Origin: Hirsutella rhossiliensis
Taxonomy: Eukaryota > Ascomycota > Sordariomycetes > Hypocreales > Ophiocordycipitaceae
Assembly (NCBI RefSeq): GCF_020360975.1
Contig: NW_025408669.1
Coordinates: forward strand, 2,170,001-2,234,000
DNA length: 64,000 bases
Direction: 5' to 3'
The notes beneath the pieces were generated by a model. It was not told where the DNA came from, made no database searches, and worked only from the letters and a program-made list of their open reading frames with translations. The translations under genes and the position numbers were made by a program. Of the stretch, positions 46,884-58,900 are shown in pieces. How positions within the stretch are numbered: position 1 is the stretch's first letter; the number at the start of each line of letters is the position of its first letter.

Positions 46884-48214
46884 CTAAGCTTTAGAAGCCT
46901 CGTCGTTGTCCAATGAAGCTCCGTAGCTGGCATTCAGCCTCATTGTCAAGTGCTCCGCGGCAGTCAGGACCTTCCTCTTGGCGTACGGATTCGCATCAGA
47001 CGCGTTTCCAGCAGGCACGCAGCTCTGAACACGCTGGCTGGGCACCGGCTCCAGTCTGCTCGAGTCCACTGGATGGCAGAAGAAAGCGATGGAGTACCTG
47101 GTCCCCGAGCTCGACTCGCCCGCGACGGCTCCGGAGCCGGCCGTCGGGAAGACGACTCTGTGGACAGTGCTCCTAAATAGACCGTTTGTCCAGTAGGAGA
47201 GCAAGTCGCCAATGTTGACGAGGATGGGAGGGCCAGGGTCCGTCTCCGTGCCGGGGGGGCAGACGGGCACAGGGGCCCAGGTCTCATTTTTGTCGAGGAC
47301 CTCGAGACCAGCCTGGCCCTTAAGGCGGAAGAGCAGCGTGATGGAGCCGTAGTCCGAGTGGGCGCCCGCGCGGACGTCTTGGCCGGAATGAGCCGCCGAC
47401 TCGGCCGGCGGGTAGCAGAGGAAGCGAAGCGTGGTGCCCGAGTCGGGCTGGCCGGTGAAGTGGGCAGAGGAGAGGAACTCTCCAACCTAGCACGCGCTTG
47501 GTAAGAACTAGCAGCTTTGACCTGGCTCTTGTAGGGGGGAAATCAAGGATAAAAGCGAGATAGAAGAAGCTCTGCCGCTTACATCCAGGCCTAAGCCGAG
47601 CAGGTAGAGGATCTTGTGACAGAGCTTGCGGCACGAGTCTGCAAAGGCGCTGAAAAGGGGCTCCTTATCGGCGACCGTCGAAGGTAGTGGCTGCTGAGCC
47701 TTGCCGTCGACGAATTCGCCAAAGTTGAAGGCTCTGGGGCGCACGTTATGGCTGGTTAGTTGGCGGCGTCTCTCGTCGACAGGGCATCTCTCCTCACTCT
47801 TTGAAATCGCCAAGCTGATGCAACATACGTCAGGGCTAAGCTTTTGTCAGAGCACAGAGAGATGGACGCCTCACCTTCTGGTTCTTGGGGTCGAGCGCCT
47901 CTACATGCATGCCCGCCCACCCGCGGTTGTTCTTGATGGAGCATCTGCGCTTCTCGTCGGCGGGCGCATCGAACAGATCTCTGGACTGCGAGCCACGGTC
48001 AGCGAGCAGAGTCCTCGCGACGGTATCATTCTGTATCGCGACTTGCGAGTGCAAAGGCTCTGTCAACGTCGTCGGCGGTGATGTCGTTGTCCAAGTTCCT
48101 GATGTAGATGAAGCCGTGCTCTTGGGCGGCGGATACGAGCTGGCGGGCGACGTCGGCTTGGTCGCCGGCGAGGTCAATAACGGGAATGGCGGGGGCGGGC
48201 ACGGGGGCTGTCAT
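46884..48214 (-). CDS. 2-oxoglutarate/Fe(II)-dependent oxygenase (349 aa, five exons)
   Basis: Proposed exons are 48214-48047, 47985-47875, 47814-47798, 47733-47583 and 47486-46884. Splicing restores one frame: RAFAL/SRDLFD, KNQK/LGDFKE/AFNFGEF and LGLD/VGEFLSS. The protein is an isopenicillin-N-synthase-type dioxygenase with a DIOX_N N-terminus (PVIDLAG, EHGFIYI), Fe ligands H192 and D194 (GAHSDYGS) and H258 (STVHRVV), and R279 (RYSIAFF) for 2-oxoglutarate. Such enzymes hydroxylate or oxidise small molecules in the cytosol; the substrate is unknown and no secondary-metabolite cluster surrounds it. Intron 1 begins GCAAGT, a GC-AG intron, and exon 3 is only 17 nt. The start at 48214 fits the family N-terminus. 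It diverges from MKT1. Confidence 0.88.
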
Positions 48215-49063
48215 GTCTGGGTAGGAGGTGGGGATGAAGAGGCAACTCTCAAGATGTGATGATGACTTGTTTCATTCTGGCAGCCGCACTCAGCAGTCAG
48301 CAGTGCAGCACTCTGACATTGGCAACGGGACCTAGCGTCACGGGCTGACGACGGCGACGACGAGCGTTCGGTTCCTGCGGCTTAGGTAATCCGGCGCAAT
48401 ACGCGCTGGTGGAAAGTAGAGACCGCCAGGCTCTGACAGTTGCCATGTCTGCATTCAACCCTGTTCCTTGGCTGCTGGTAATTAGAGCCCATGTCGAGTT
48501 CAACATATACAGTATGTACGTACAGAGTACAGTACATGTAGAGTCGGCCGGAAGGGTCAATTGGCTTCATTGCGGCAGCAAAGGAAATATATACTCATTA
48601 GCCACAGGCCCACAGTCCATTCGCAACCGGGCGGGTACCGGCTGTGGCGCGTGCACCCGTCTCGCTGCTCCACGGTTGGGCAAGCGCTTTCGGGCACAGG
48701 CCTGCTGCGTGTGCGTGTGGCGCGCGCCTTGCACCCACCCTTGTTGCCCATCAACACCCTACCTAGGACAGCTGCTTCTCTCGAACCACCGCCATCACCG
48801 ACCACGCATCCTCCTCTCCCCTCGTTCCGAGACTCCGCCACAGAAGCTTCTCTCGGCCCCGTCTCCATCCTCGACCGCCCGGCACTTCTCATGTCCGTCT
48901 CTGCGTCGCCTGCCTGAGTCCTGAAGCGGCCAAGCTATCTCGTCGGTCGCCCAACTTTTCCCTCTGGGGGTGGGTGGGAGACGCGGTCTGTGTCCTCAAC
49001 CTACCACTACTCCGAGCCGAGGCAAGGAACAAGGGCGCCTCTGTCGCCGCGCCTTGGGTCGAA
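48215..49063. promoter_or_regulatory. Divergent spacer between the oxygenase gene and MKT1
   Basis: 850 bp without a credible gene. It contains long pyrimidine-rich stretches on the plus strand (about 48770-48960), common just upstream of fungal housekeeping genes, and a CCTACCTAGG motif near 48760. It presumably holds both promoters. Confidence 0.5.
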
Positions 49064-51867
49064 ATGCCATGTTAGTGTTTCTCCCCGTTTTTCTTGGCAC
49101 CGTGGTGTCGACGCCATCGCAACCCTCCGTCGAGGCGCTGTGCGCCTCGTGAGCTTCACTTTCAACTCTGGAAGCTCTGCAAGAAACCTCTAGCTTCCCA
49201 GACACCTGCCTGTACCAAGGCCGTCCAGACTCGACCACGAGCTCAAATCCCTCTGCGGTCCCGGCTGAGCAGTGCTGCCTGCTGTGGGTCCAGCGTCTGC
49301 GATACACCTCGCCCAAGCGCTTTCGCTCGACAGCCTCTCAACAACTCACCCGTGGCTCTACTTGGTGTATTTACGTCGTGCTCTTGAACATATACTGACG
49401 TATATTGTGTCTGCAGTCCTTCTCGAGGATTCCTGGATTAATGACCAGTCTACGTATGCTTGCCTTCCTCGCTCTCTCGATTCTGTGCCCCCAACAAGAA
49501 GCTCGTCGACGCTGACCCTCGGGCTCCGCTGCAGGACATGTGATGTTGCCGAGCTCGAAGACTGTGCCATCGCCGTCGATGCAACCTACTACCTCAACCA
49601 CCTGCTCGACACTCCGCCCGCCCATGAGCCACTGCTCTCCGCCCTGGGCGGGCTCACCGGCATCCAAACCCACATCAACGAGAATCTAGACCTGTGGGAT
49701 AAGAACCGCATCGTGCCCCTTTTCGTCTTTGATGGTCAATCCATCACGGGTCAGGACGATGTCTCTCTCGGCCGCCGTCGAGCGGCGAACCACAAGACGG
49801 ACGATGCCTGGAACCTATACTCGCAGTCTCAGGCCGAGCAGGCGGTGGCTACGTTTGGCGCCAACCCTGGTCAGCCCTTCACCGCCCCCTGCCCTGCAAC
49901 GTGGTGCTAATCTTGCTGGCTATTGACAGGCGCCTATTGTGTTCAGAACCTCTATCCCCTGCTGCAGAGTATACTCAAGGAACGGGGCTTGCACTTTTTG
50001 GTGCCTCCCTACAACGCCTGTGCTCAGGTCAGCACCTCTCATAGGTCGCGTCAGACGACACGAGCATACTTGCTGACTGCTTGCAGCTCGCCTACTTCGA
50101 AATGATAGACTCAAACCAGTGTGCAGGTGTCATGGGTCCCCAGGAGCTCCTCCTCTATCCCATCAAGGACTCGGTAATCCGGAGCTTTGATTGGGATGCC
50201 AAGACTGTGACGGCTCTCTCCAAGAAGAAGGCCATGCGCGCACTCGGCGTGGGCGAGCCCATGTTCGTCGATGCCATGCTCATGACGGGCACCTCGTTCC
50301 TCGCGCCGTTCCCTCCGCTTCAAGACTCGTCCATGTATCCAAACCCCTTCACCGTCATGGATGCGGTCAACATGCTGCGGACGTCTGACAAGTCCATCGC
50401 CACCGCCTGTGCCTCGTTCAACGACATTCTGCAGGCTCAGGACCCGGATTGGCTCGACAAGTACCGCAAGGCGCGGATGGCCGTCCACCACTTCATCTTC
50501 ATTGCGGAAAACGGCGAGGTTCTCGTCAACGATATTGAGCGGCTCACCAAGGACAACCACGAGTACCTCGGCCTCCAGCTACCCGCCGAGCTGTTCCACT
50601 ACCTCAACACGGGCCTTATTGGCGCCCGGAATCTCAGCTGTATAACGCACAGTCAGATTGTGGTGCAGCCGACGCTAGACGGCGGCGCCTCGGACGAGTA
50701 CAAGAAACTCGTCACCGACAAGATCTTGCCCCTCAAGGAACAGGCTCTCGGCCTCATCATCCCCCGGGTTCATCGCGGCATAGGCCACAAGGAAATCACG
50801 ATGCGCGTCTGGTTCGATCCCAAGTTCGCCCATACGATTAACCATCGTTCTTTGCAGCCGCCTCCGTCGCAGCGCGTAGGCACTTGGGATGTCAAGGAGT
50901 CGGACCTGCGCAAGTTCTTCCCCGCCGACTTCGTCGGCCCCATCTATCTGGAAGTGCTCGCCCTGGCGAATCCCGACTTTGTCGAGATGACAAAGGCCAA
51001 GCAGAAGCTCATCAGGGGCATCGACAGCTCCGAGATGGTGACGTCTGTTGCCATCTGGCGCTTCCTGCACCTGCGAGGCTACGTCAATGACGAGCACAAG
51101 CTGACGAAATGGGGAAACGCGCTGGCAACCACTCTTCTCGCGCTCAAGGAGGCAAACGAGAACCGTCCCGAGATTCCGGGCGTCGACGAAGCCGCCCTTC
51201 TCGCCTTTGAGCTGATCAGATTTGGCCTGCTCGGCGGGAAACACGGCGGCGACTTGCCTGGCATGCCACGCAGGGGGAGCGAGGAAGAAAAGTCGAGCTT
51301 GATCTTGATCAGCCAATGCGCGACACTCTTGAAGCTGAGGCATCAGGTTTACGGATACACTGGACCGCTGAACAAGAGTCTTTTGGCTTTCCGCTCTCTC
51401 TCTTCGGCGGTGCGAGAAGCCGACCGAGACTTGATTGAGGCCATCGTTGCGTCCATGTTCATGTACGGGCAGTGCAAGCGAGAAAGGGATGATTACTTGG
51501 ATATTAGCCAGAGGTGCGTGCTGTGCCGCGGGAATATTTAACACGCAGAGACGGACCAGGTATTGACAATGCTCGCAGGCTTCCCTTCCTCCAAGAACCG
51601 GACATTGGACTTGGCATCGCGATCCGGACATTTTTCGACGAAGATGAAGCGAGCGACAGCAAGGAGGCGCGAGCCACTAAGCTGGCAGAATTTCCGAAGA
51701 CGTTTGTGCCCTTTGCAGAAGCTTTGGCAGACGACTTTCGCCTGTGCACAGACTTCGTCAGCGCCATCAACCAAGGTGTCCAGACCATTGACAGCAAGGA
51801 GCTTGCGGCGGCGGACAAGGCTGCATGGGCCAAGGCCCAGGATTACTTGGATGCCAGACCATTCTGA
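49064..51867 (+). CDS. MKT1: MKT1 post-transcriptional regulator (730 aa, six exons)
   Basis: Proposed exons are 49064-49070, 49417-49453, 49535-49869, 49930-50027, 50087-51513 and 51579-51867. The sum is 2193 nt and gives one open frame. Family features: an XPG N-terminal nuclease-like domain (CAIAVDATYYLNHLL, residues about 20-35; VFDGQ), an XPG internal region (YFEMIDSNQCAGVMGPQELL) and the MKT1-specific central and C-terminal domains to the stop. In yeast Mkt1 works with Pbp1 at polysomes to control translation and stability of certain mRNAs, and has no shown nuclease activity. The first exon codes only ATGCCAT before a 346-bp intron (GTTAGT donor, ACTGAC branch). That start is inferred from frame and the family's short N-terminus. 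The remaining introns are 59-81 bp and clear. Confidence 0.9.
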
Positions 51868-53342
51868 GCATCGCAAGCCGTGTCGGTCATGTTGGCGGCT
51901 ACGATAGGGAGCAAGGTGACGGCGGATCAAGATGCGAAAACAGAACCGGGCTGGGGTTTGGGAGCCAAAGGGGGGGCCATGTTGGAAACATTTTTTGTTT
52001 TCAATCACGGCCTCGACTCGCTTGGGGGCCAATAATACGGTGACCCGTCCGCGTGGCCGCCACCTTCTGTTGACGAGACGACGGGGGCAGTTATGAGCGT
52101 GGGCGAGAGGGATTGTGGGTAGGTGAGGGAATATGGGTTTGGCTGAAGTGTCTGGTCTGTATAGGTTCTGGCGCAGCCGACTGGGGCCTATGTGGGTGAG
52201 AGGAGATAAGCGCGGGCTCGGTTGAAGCAGGAATAGCAGGTCGCCGGGGGAAGGGGACGACTCTGGCAGGCCGTCTAGCATCTCACACGAGTCTTAGTGT
52301 GCGGGCGCACAAAAAAACGAGAATAAAAAATCAAGATATGCAAAACTTGGGGCCCTGCGCTTGGACACCAGCAGACGAGCGGGTTTAAAACGGAGCATGC
52401 ACCAAGCAAGGTTGGCGGGCCGTCCATGCCATAGATCACGGGGGAAAGCTCCACTCTGGAGGGGGAGTCGGCACGGGCTTGTCCGCCTGGGCATGCTGGC
52501 ACGGGTGGCCCTCTTGCCGGCCTCGCGGGAGTTTCAGCCCGTTTAGACCCGGCCGGGCCCCCTCCTCCGCCCCCACCCGCCTTATTTAGCCGCATTGCGA
52601 GATGGAGATTCCAGGATCGGTGGGGGGAGAGGTTGGGACAAGGGGTGTGTGGGTGCGCTCTGGCCCCGGGGGAACATCAAACAGGCGGGGGTGAGAGAGA
52701 GAGCGCAAGTTCAAGCAGAGCAACGCTTGACATGTGTGTGTCGAATCCAGTGGACCACGGGCGGGCCGTGCTCCTGCGGCGTCGGTTGGTGTTTTGCTGT
52801 GTGTGTGATGGGCCCTCGTTTGAGGCGGAATTAGAACAGGCATGATAGCAAGGTGGGGGGGTGGTTTCTGTCTGCTTTTGACATGTTTTGAGTTCATTGT
52901 TCTCTCTTGTCTCTCGTACTCTTCCTAGAAAGTCATACAAGAAAAGTGCCCATTCCAGACATGGAGAGGAAAACAGGTGAGCCATCCAAGGTGACAAGAA
53001 GGGAAAACAGAGAAACAGAAATGCCAATCCAATCGTAATTCGTAAATGCCAGCCAGCCTTCCATATCTTCAGGGGGGGTTGCCCTATTCCCCTCGCGCAG
53101 CGACACGAGAGCCACCCCCATCGGCGAGAAAAGAAATATGTGCTTGGGGAAAGAGCCAACACCGGCCTTGCCGGTGTACGAGACGTGGGAGGAGGCTGAA
53201 AATCGTCTCAAAATTAAGTAGATTAAATTTGTGTGCTCTTTCAAAGAGGCGACAAGAAGAAAAGGGTTGGTGCCGGAGAGGCCCAATGCTTTTTTTTTTT
53301 GCGCTTGCGCAATCATTCTCAAACCCAGCCTCCCCTCTCTTC
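51868..53342. other. Convergent spacer between MKT1 and the ferritin-like gene
   Basis: About 1.5 kb holding the 3' ends of both flanking genes. ORFs of 60-247 codons on the minus strand (for example 51538-52281) overlap the MKT1 end and have no domain likeness. There are purine/pyrimidine-rich runs, including a T11 tract near 53290. I see no gene. Confidence 0.5.
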
Positions 53343-54361
53343 TCACGACAGGACCATGGCCATGGGTCCAGCAACGGTGATGGCGTCGGTGACGGCGCTG
53401 TCGGCGGGATTTGACGACGTCAGGAAGACGTAGGTGATTCCGGACACTCCCTGGGGAACCTGACAGCCCTCGCTCTCGGAAAAGGACACGAAGAGGGCGC
53501 CGCCGGGGGACTGGTCGGGGGTGGTGGTGAAGGCGCAGTTCTTGGCAGAGCCGGCCCCTTGCTCGGCCAGCAACTTAACGGAGGAGCCGACCGTCATCTG
53601 GGCAGACTCCTGGCCCGGCATCATGGTCAGGGCGGGGAAGGGCTCGATGGGAAGGTTGGAGCCATCGGGGCATGAGGCAATAAAGGGCTTGGCGAGGGTG
53701 AAGGCGGCGCGGGGGCTGAGGGAGCTGTCAAAGGGCTGGGGCACGAGGTCCTGTTTAAGGAGGCTGCGGATAGAGGTCTGGTGGCGCGCCTCGACAGTGG
53801 CGATGGAGGCGGCGGCGCTGAGCACATTCTTGTCGCTGATGGCGGGGGCGGCGCCGAGGTAGGCCCCGACGCCGACGTTCTCAAGCACGGCTGCCGTCTT
53901 GATGATGTTGTTGACATCGCTCGTGTTGAAGTTGTACTTGCAAGACTCGACTGGCTTGGCGCCCGTCTGAGCGAGGGAGGAAGTGAGGAAGACGACGTGC
54001 GTCGCCTCGGAATCCCGGACGGTGCGCAGAGCGTTCCTCATGTTGTCATCCATCTTGTTTCCAGACTCGTTGAGAGCCTGGTCGTAAAAACTGGACTCCA
54101 GGTGCTCCAACGTCAGGGCGCTGTAGTCCAGAGTGTCAGTGTGAAGCTCTAGACAAGGCTTGACAAGGCAGGAGCGGGCAGCACGTACAAGTTCAAAATA
54201 ACGGGATCGGTCAGGTTCATGGACTTGGCCATGGCATTTTGCCGCACAGCGAGCTTGTAGTAGTTGGCTTGCCGGGACGTCAACCTGATGGATGCGGGCA
54301 GGGCGGAAGCAGCCGTGGCGAGGACCGCGGCAACGGAGAATATCGTCTTGAGAGAAACCAT
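53343..54361 (-). CDS. Secreted ferritin-like protein (Rds1-type), 316 aa, two exons
   Basis: Proposed exons are 54361-54189 and 54120-53343, split by a 68-bp intron (GTACGT donor, ACTGAC branch, CTACAG acceptor) that joins ILNF/ALTLEHLE. The N-terminus MVSLKTIFSVAAVLATAASA is a clear signal peptide with likely cleavage near ALPAS. The ferritin-like fold is shown by the helix ALTLEHLESSFYDQAL, with E and H positions of the first metal site, and by ATVEARHQTSIRSLL, with the second E-x-x-H. This family (Rds1/Pcl1-like, ferritin-like domain 2) is stress- or sporulation-linked in fungi; its enzymatic role is unproven. The protein is secreted or wall-associated. The frame upstream of 54361 is intergenic. 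A GGTGCCATGC triplet repeat lies upstream at about 54640-54670. Confidence 0.87.
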
Positions 54362-55974
54362 GTTGATGTCCTTTAGTAGTAGTTGTTGGTGGTGTTTTCT
54401 GTGTCCGAGCACAGGGAGTATTTGCTTCAAGAAGGGAATGAGGGAGGACCAGCCGCTCGAGTGCAACAATGGGTATTATTACAAAGAATTGACGTTCCAA
54501 AATATATAGAGAACGGGAAAGAAAGCTCACGCAAGGAATGCGAGAAGTGAAGAGACAAGGAGGGAATGGGCTTTTTGGGGAGGAAGACGAGGTCCTTTTG
54601 ACATTGGCAGGGCACAGGCCGCGCGAGGTGAGACGCCTGCTGGTGCCATGCGGTGCCATGCGGTGCCATGCGGCTGCTGCAGCTTCCGCGACCCCCAGAC
54701 AGCCCGGGATGTCTTCATCCTATTCTCCGCCTCCCAGGGCGGGGCTCGGGGTGGTGGTGTCCGAAACGGTGCTGATACGCGAGCCTCCGTGGCCAAGCGG
54801 CCCAGGCGGGCGCCGTCTGTCGGCCATGGGAGCCTGCGCTCAGACTGATGCCGTGCCCAGGGCTGCTGTCAAGAGCCCTCCTCGGTTGCATGGGCGTTCG
54901 GGGCTGGTATTGGAGGGGCGCCGACGGTCCGCCATGGTTGGTGGCGGCCGTGGTTGTAGGAAGAAGAAGCATCACCACTCTCGTCATGCCGCAGGTGCAG
55001 GTACTACTCCCGGGCACATGGTGTCTCGTTGCATAGGTGACTTACCCTAATTACCTGCCCATTATTAATTAATTAATTACCTACCTAGGTACCTACCTTA
55101 TTACCTCGCAAGTTCAAGCATCCGGCCTGCGTCCGGCCCAGCACTAATTACGGCACAGCTCACCTCCGCCCGCCTGCAAAGTCGGTTGTCCAGTGCTCCG
55201 CGCCTCCTCCTAATTACCGTTGCCCTCTCTCTAACCATCCATTCGTGCCTCTCTGACTGACCTTTGCCTGCCCAGCCAAACCGACAGCATACATACAACC
55301 ACCCGCCTGCCCGACACCCGACCACCTTTCCGTTGCTTCCAATCATCACGCAAAACTCAATCAATCTCTATGCAGAAGAAAAAAAGAAACCCCTGCCGCC
55401 TCCACTCGCATAACGCTTGGCTCAAGCCTGCCTGCCTGCCGTCTCTCCTCCCACCCTCAAGTGACACACTTCCGCCGTCTGATCGCCCAAGTCCATCATC
55501 TATCTTTGTCGTCATCGCCCATCCACGCCGCCACCCCGATCGCCACGCGTCCGCACCACCAAGCACCACGGGGAACCATATCGTCTCTTCCTGTCGTGAC
55601 TGATGTCCCGACACTCACATCTCCATCAATCTCATCCGCCTGCCGTCCTCCTTCATCACACACACCTTCGTCGCTCGCAAGGTGCCGTCGGGCCTATGTA
55701 TCACGCGCATCGTATTTCTACTCTTCTTCTGCCTGTCTCGACGCCACCACTTAAATATGTGTGCCACATCTTGCGATTAATTATGTACCCCACCTCCATC
55801 AAGAGCCGTCACTTCAGATGACCCTATACACCGCCAGCCATCATCTTCTCCTCTGTCTTTTGTCCTCCCCATCCGCCTTTTCGTACAGTCTGCTCCCCCC
55901 ACGTCTCCCTTGCACCTCCATCCCGTCGACATTGGACATTGCCGCTCCAAGCTTCTTGCAGTCTCCCACGTCAA
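54362..55974. promoter_or_regulatory. Spacer: ferritin-like gene promoter and SSD1 3' region
   Basis: 1.6 kb with no credible gene. It contains AATTAATTAATTAATTACC with CTACCTAGGTACCTACC (about 55060-55105), an example of the CCTAGGTA motif repeated across the window, and long pyrimidine-rich stretches (55,250-55,760). Short ORFs here are low-complexity. Confidence 0.5.
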
Positions 55975-58900
55975 TCACAGTGCAAACGGGTTCAGGGACC
56001 GGATGGTCAAGCATCTGTTGCACTCGTCAGCGTTTCCATCATCAAAGCGCCTTCAAGCTCGGTTGGCACTTACGGTGGGCTCTTGCTAAGGTCCGTCTTC
56101 AATATGATGGGGACCCTCGTCATCTCCGTCACATCTTGAATGTGATCCCCGCCCTCTTCTCGTAGTTTGAACAGCTTGAGATACTTTTCCTTGTTAGTCA
56201 GGCGCGCCTCGACGGTCTCAGAAACTGGCACCTTCGAGTCAGAGCGTGTCCGATGCAGCGTCCCGGCGTTCGACGACGTGCGAGCCGGCGAGCCGGGGAC
56301 GCTCTGGGTGGGTCGCTCCGCTAGGGACACCCCGGCCATTGCCTCGGTTACGTCTGACGTATTGTCATCGTCGTCGTCAAACAGGGCATCCACGTCGTCG
56401 GTCGACATTGTCCCCGTCTCCGTCTGTTTGCGCGCCGCCTCCTCGCGCTCCCTCTTCACGCGCTCCGCCTCTTCGGCCTGTTTCGCGGCCGCCATGGCGT
56501 TGGTCATTCTCTGAGATGCCGCCGCCTTGGGTCGTTCGTCGTCCGGAACGAACGCCGAGCTGGGTACTCCCTTCTCCCAGTACAGCTCGAGAATTCTCTT
56601 CTCCTTCCTGAACTCCGCCTTCTTCAGCGGCAGCTGGTCGCAGTGCACCCGCTTCTCGAATCCCCACTCCGGGATAAGCACATCAAAGGCCGATTCGTAT
56701 ACGCAAAGCACGATGCCTTCGGCGATGAGATCTCCATTGACTTCCTGTCGCTTCTTGTCCATGGTGCGGCACGACTCGACGTGGATGCTCTGCTCCTGTG
56801 CGTTCTGAGCCGAGTCCTTTTTCGTGTTGCATGACTCGGCCGTCTTGACCAGGTTCTCCATGTCGTCCGTAAACTCGATCTTGCCCTCTGATAGAACGGC
56901 CTCCAGCTGCCGGTGGACGATGATGTCCGCGTACCGACGAGTAGGCGACGTGAAATGAGTGTAGAGGGGGAGATTCAGCGAGTAGTGCGACCACAGCGGC
57001 TTGACTGTCTTACCCGCGATGAAGTATTTGGCTCGCTGCATGGACTTGAGGGCCAGCGTCTCCATGCCCTTGCGGAGTTCAGTGTCGTCCACCTTGAACA
57101 AGCTGTTCTGCAGGGCTCCGCTTCCGGACGCATCAATTTCGTATCCGAGAGCTGTCATACGGTCGACAAATGTCTGAAGACGACGCGGATTCGGGGCGGC
57201 CAAGCGACGAAGAAGCGCCTTCTCGGGGAGTCCTTCCGCCAGACGCTGGGCCACGTGCGCGTTCGCCTTGTGCATAAGCTCCTCAATCATCTCCAAGGCC
57301 AGAGTCGAATTGAAAATATTGTCCTGCACTGGATTGTTCTCATCGTCCAACTGCTGCATGAGTCGCAGAGGCGCAATCGGTTCCCCTCCTGCGCCTAGAC
57401 GGGTTTCTCGGAACTTCTGTGCAACCCCCTGGAGGATTTGGATGGTGTTTACCGAAACGGCCCCATTCGAGAACGCCGACGGGTCATTGAGGGCAGTGTC
57501 CATGTCTTCCAACGACACCTTGCCGCTGCTCTTCACGACACTTCGGCCCACCCAGCTGTCAGCCTCGGCGACGGATCCGTTGTGAGGGTTCACGTTGAAC
57601 ACAACACTGACGGTGAGTCGGTCCTGGTCGGGGCCGAGTGAGCAAATCTCGCGAGACAGCTTTGGGGGCAGCAGGGGGCAAAATCGGTTAAGCAGCTGAA
57701 CAGAGGTACCGCGTTTCTTGGCTTCGCGGTCCACCAGTGAGTTGGGCTTCACGAAGTATGCAACGTCGGGCACGTGGATGCCAATCTCGATCTTGCCATC
57801 GGGCAGCGTCTTGACATGAACGGCATTGCCGAGTTCCGCACTCCCATTGAAGTCAATTGTGAATGTATTCTCCTGGCGGAAGTCACGGCGGGAGGCGATG
57901 GCAGATTCATCCTCCTTGTCCAAAGCCCAGTCCTGGAGGCCGACGTTGCGGAGGACGGCGTCGGAGAACTCGTCTGAGGAGAAGTTGTTGTCCCTCAAGA
58001 GGGCATCGGTCTCGACCTTGAGCTCGCCCATGCGTCCGAGCTGTTCCACAAGTGTGCCGAAGGGGTGCAGAGAAGTAATGGGCCAACGCTTGATGCAGGC
58101 GACAAAGATCCGATCAGCATAATCCTGATGCTTCTCGACAAAATCACGAGGGGCCTGCTCTGTGGGGATGGCAATCAGGGGAACGCGCTTGTCGGTAGGC
58201 TTGAACCAAACAATCTTGGGTTTTTCATGTTGACGAGAGTCGTTCTGGCGGCCGCTGCCACCATCTCGAGCGGCCCTTTCTGCCTCTTGCTTTTCCTTGG
58301 TGGCCTGGCTGCTAGGGCGCAGCAAGCCCAGGGTACCGGAAAACATCTGGCCGGCAACACGTTCGACGACGGCGACAATGTGGCCGGCGTAGAGGGGTTT
58401 CTGCTCATCGTTGATCTCTTCCTCCTCGACGAGTAGCAGGCTTTGGCCCTCGACCTCAACATCATCGTTCTTCTTTTGGGTCGGGCGCTGACGCAGGCTA
58501 CCACGGCGGCGGATTCCGCCCTCGGGCGCGTTGTTGTCATCGTTTTGTCCCGAGTTCTGGCTGGATTGGTGCGTGGAGCCGGACCGCGTGTCGGTAATAT
58601 CCTTGCGTTTCTTCTTCTCTTCCTTTTCTCTCTTCTGCGACCACACCTCGTCAACATTCAAGAGCTCCACGGCAACAAGGTCGCCCTCCAGGGCTCGGTT
58701 GCGATCCTTGCTACCGCAAATGAAGATATCGGCATCCAGGAGGCCGTCTTGGGTAGTGACGTAGGCGTCGCTTCTGTTCTTCTTGTTAACGCGCAGGATA
58801 CCAGAGACGAGCTGGCCATCTCCAAGCAAGGCAGGGAGAGATGCCTGGGGGAGATATGGAGTGAACAGCGTCTTGCGCTGCTGTTGCTGGCCACCAGCCG

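Noticed and set aside
46884..49063. Secondary-metabolite cluster around the 2OG oxygenase
   Set aside because: Neighbours are a DNA ligase and MKT1. No synthase, transporter or cluster regulator is present.
50675..51631. 318-codon minus-strand ORF
   Set aside because: Antisense shadow of MKT1 exon 5.
54538..55050. 170-codon plus-strand ORF upstream of the ferritin-like gene
   Set aside because: No recognisable domain. Alternative frames are equally open in this GC-rich stretch.
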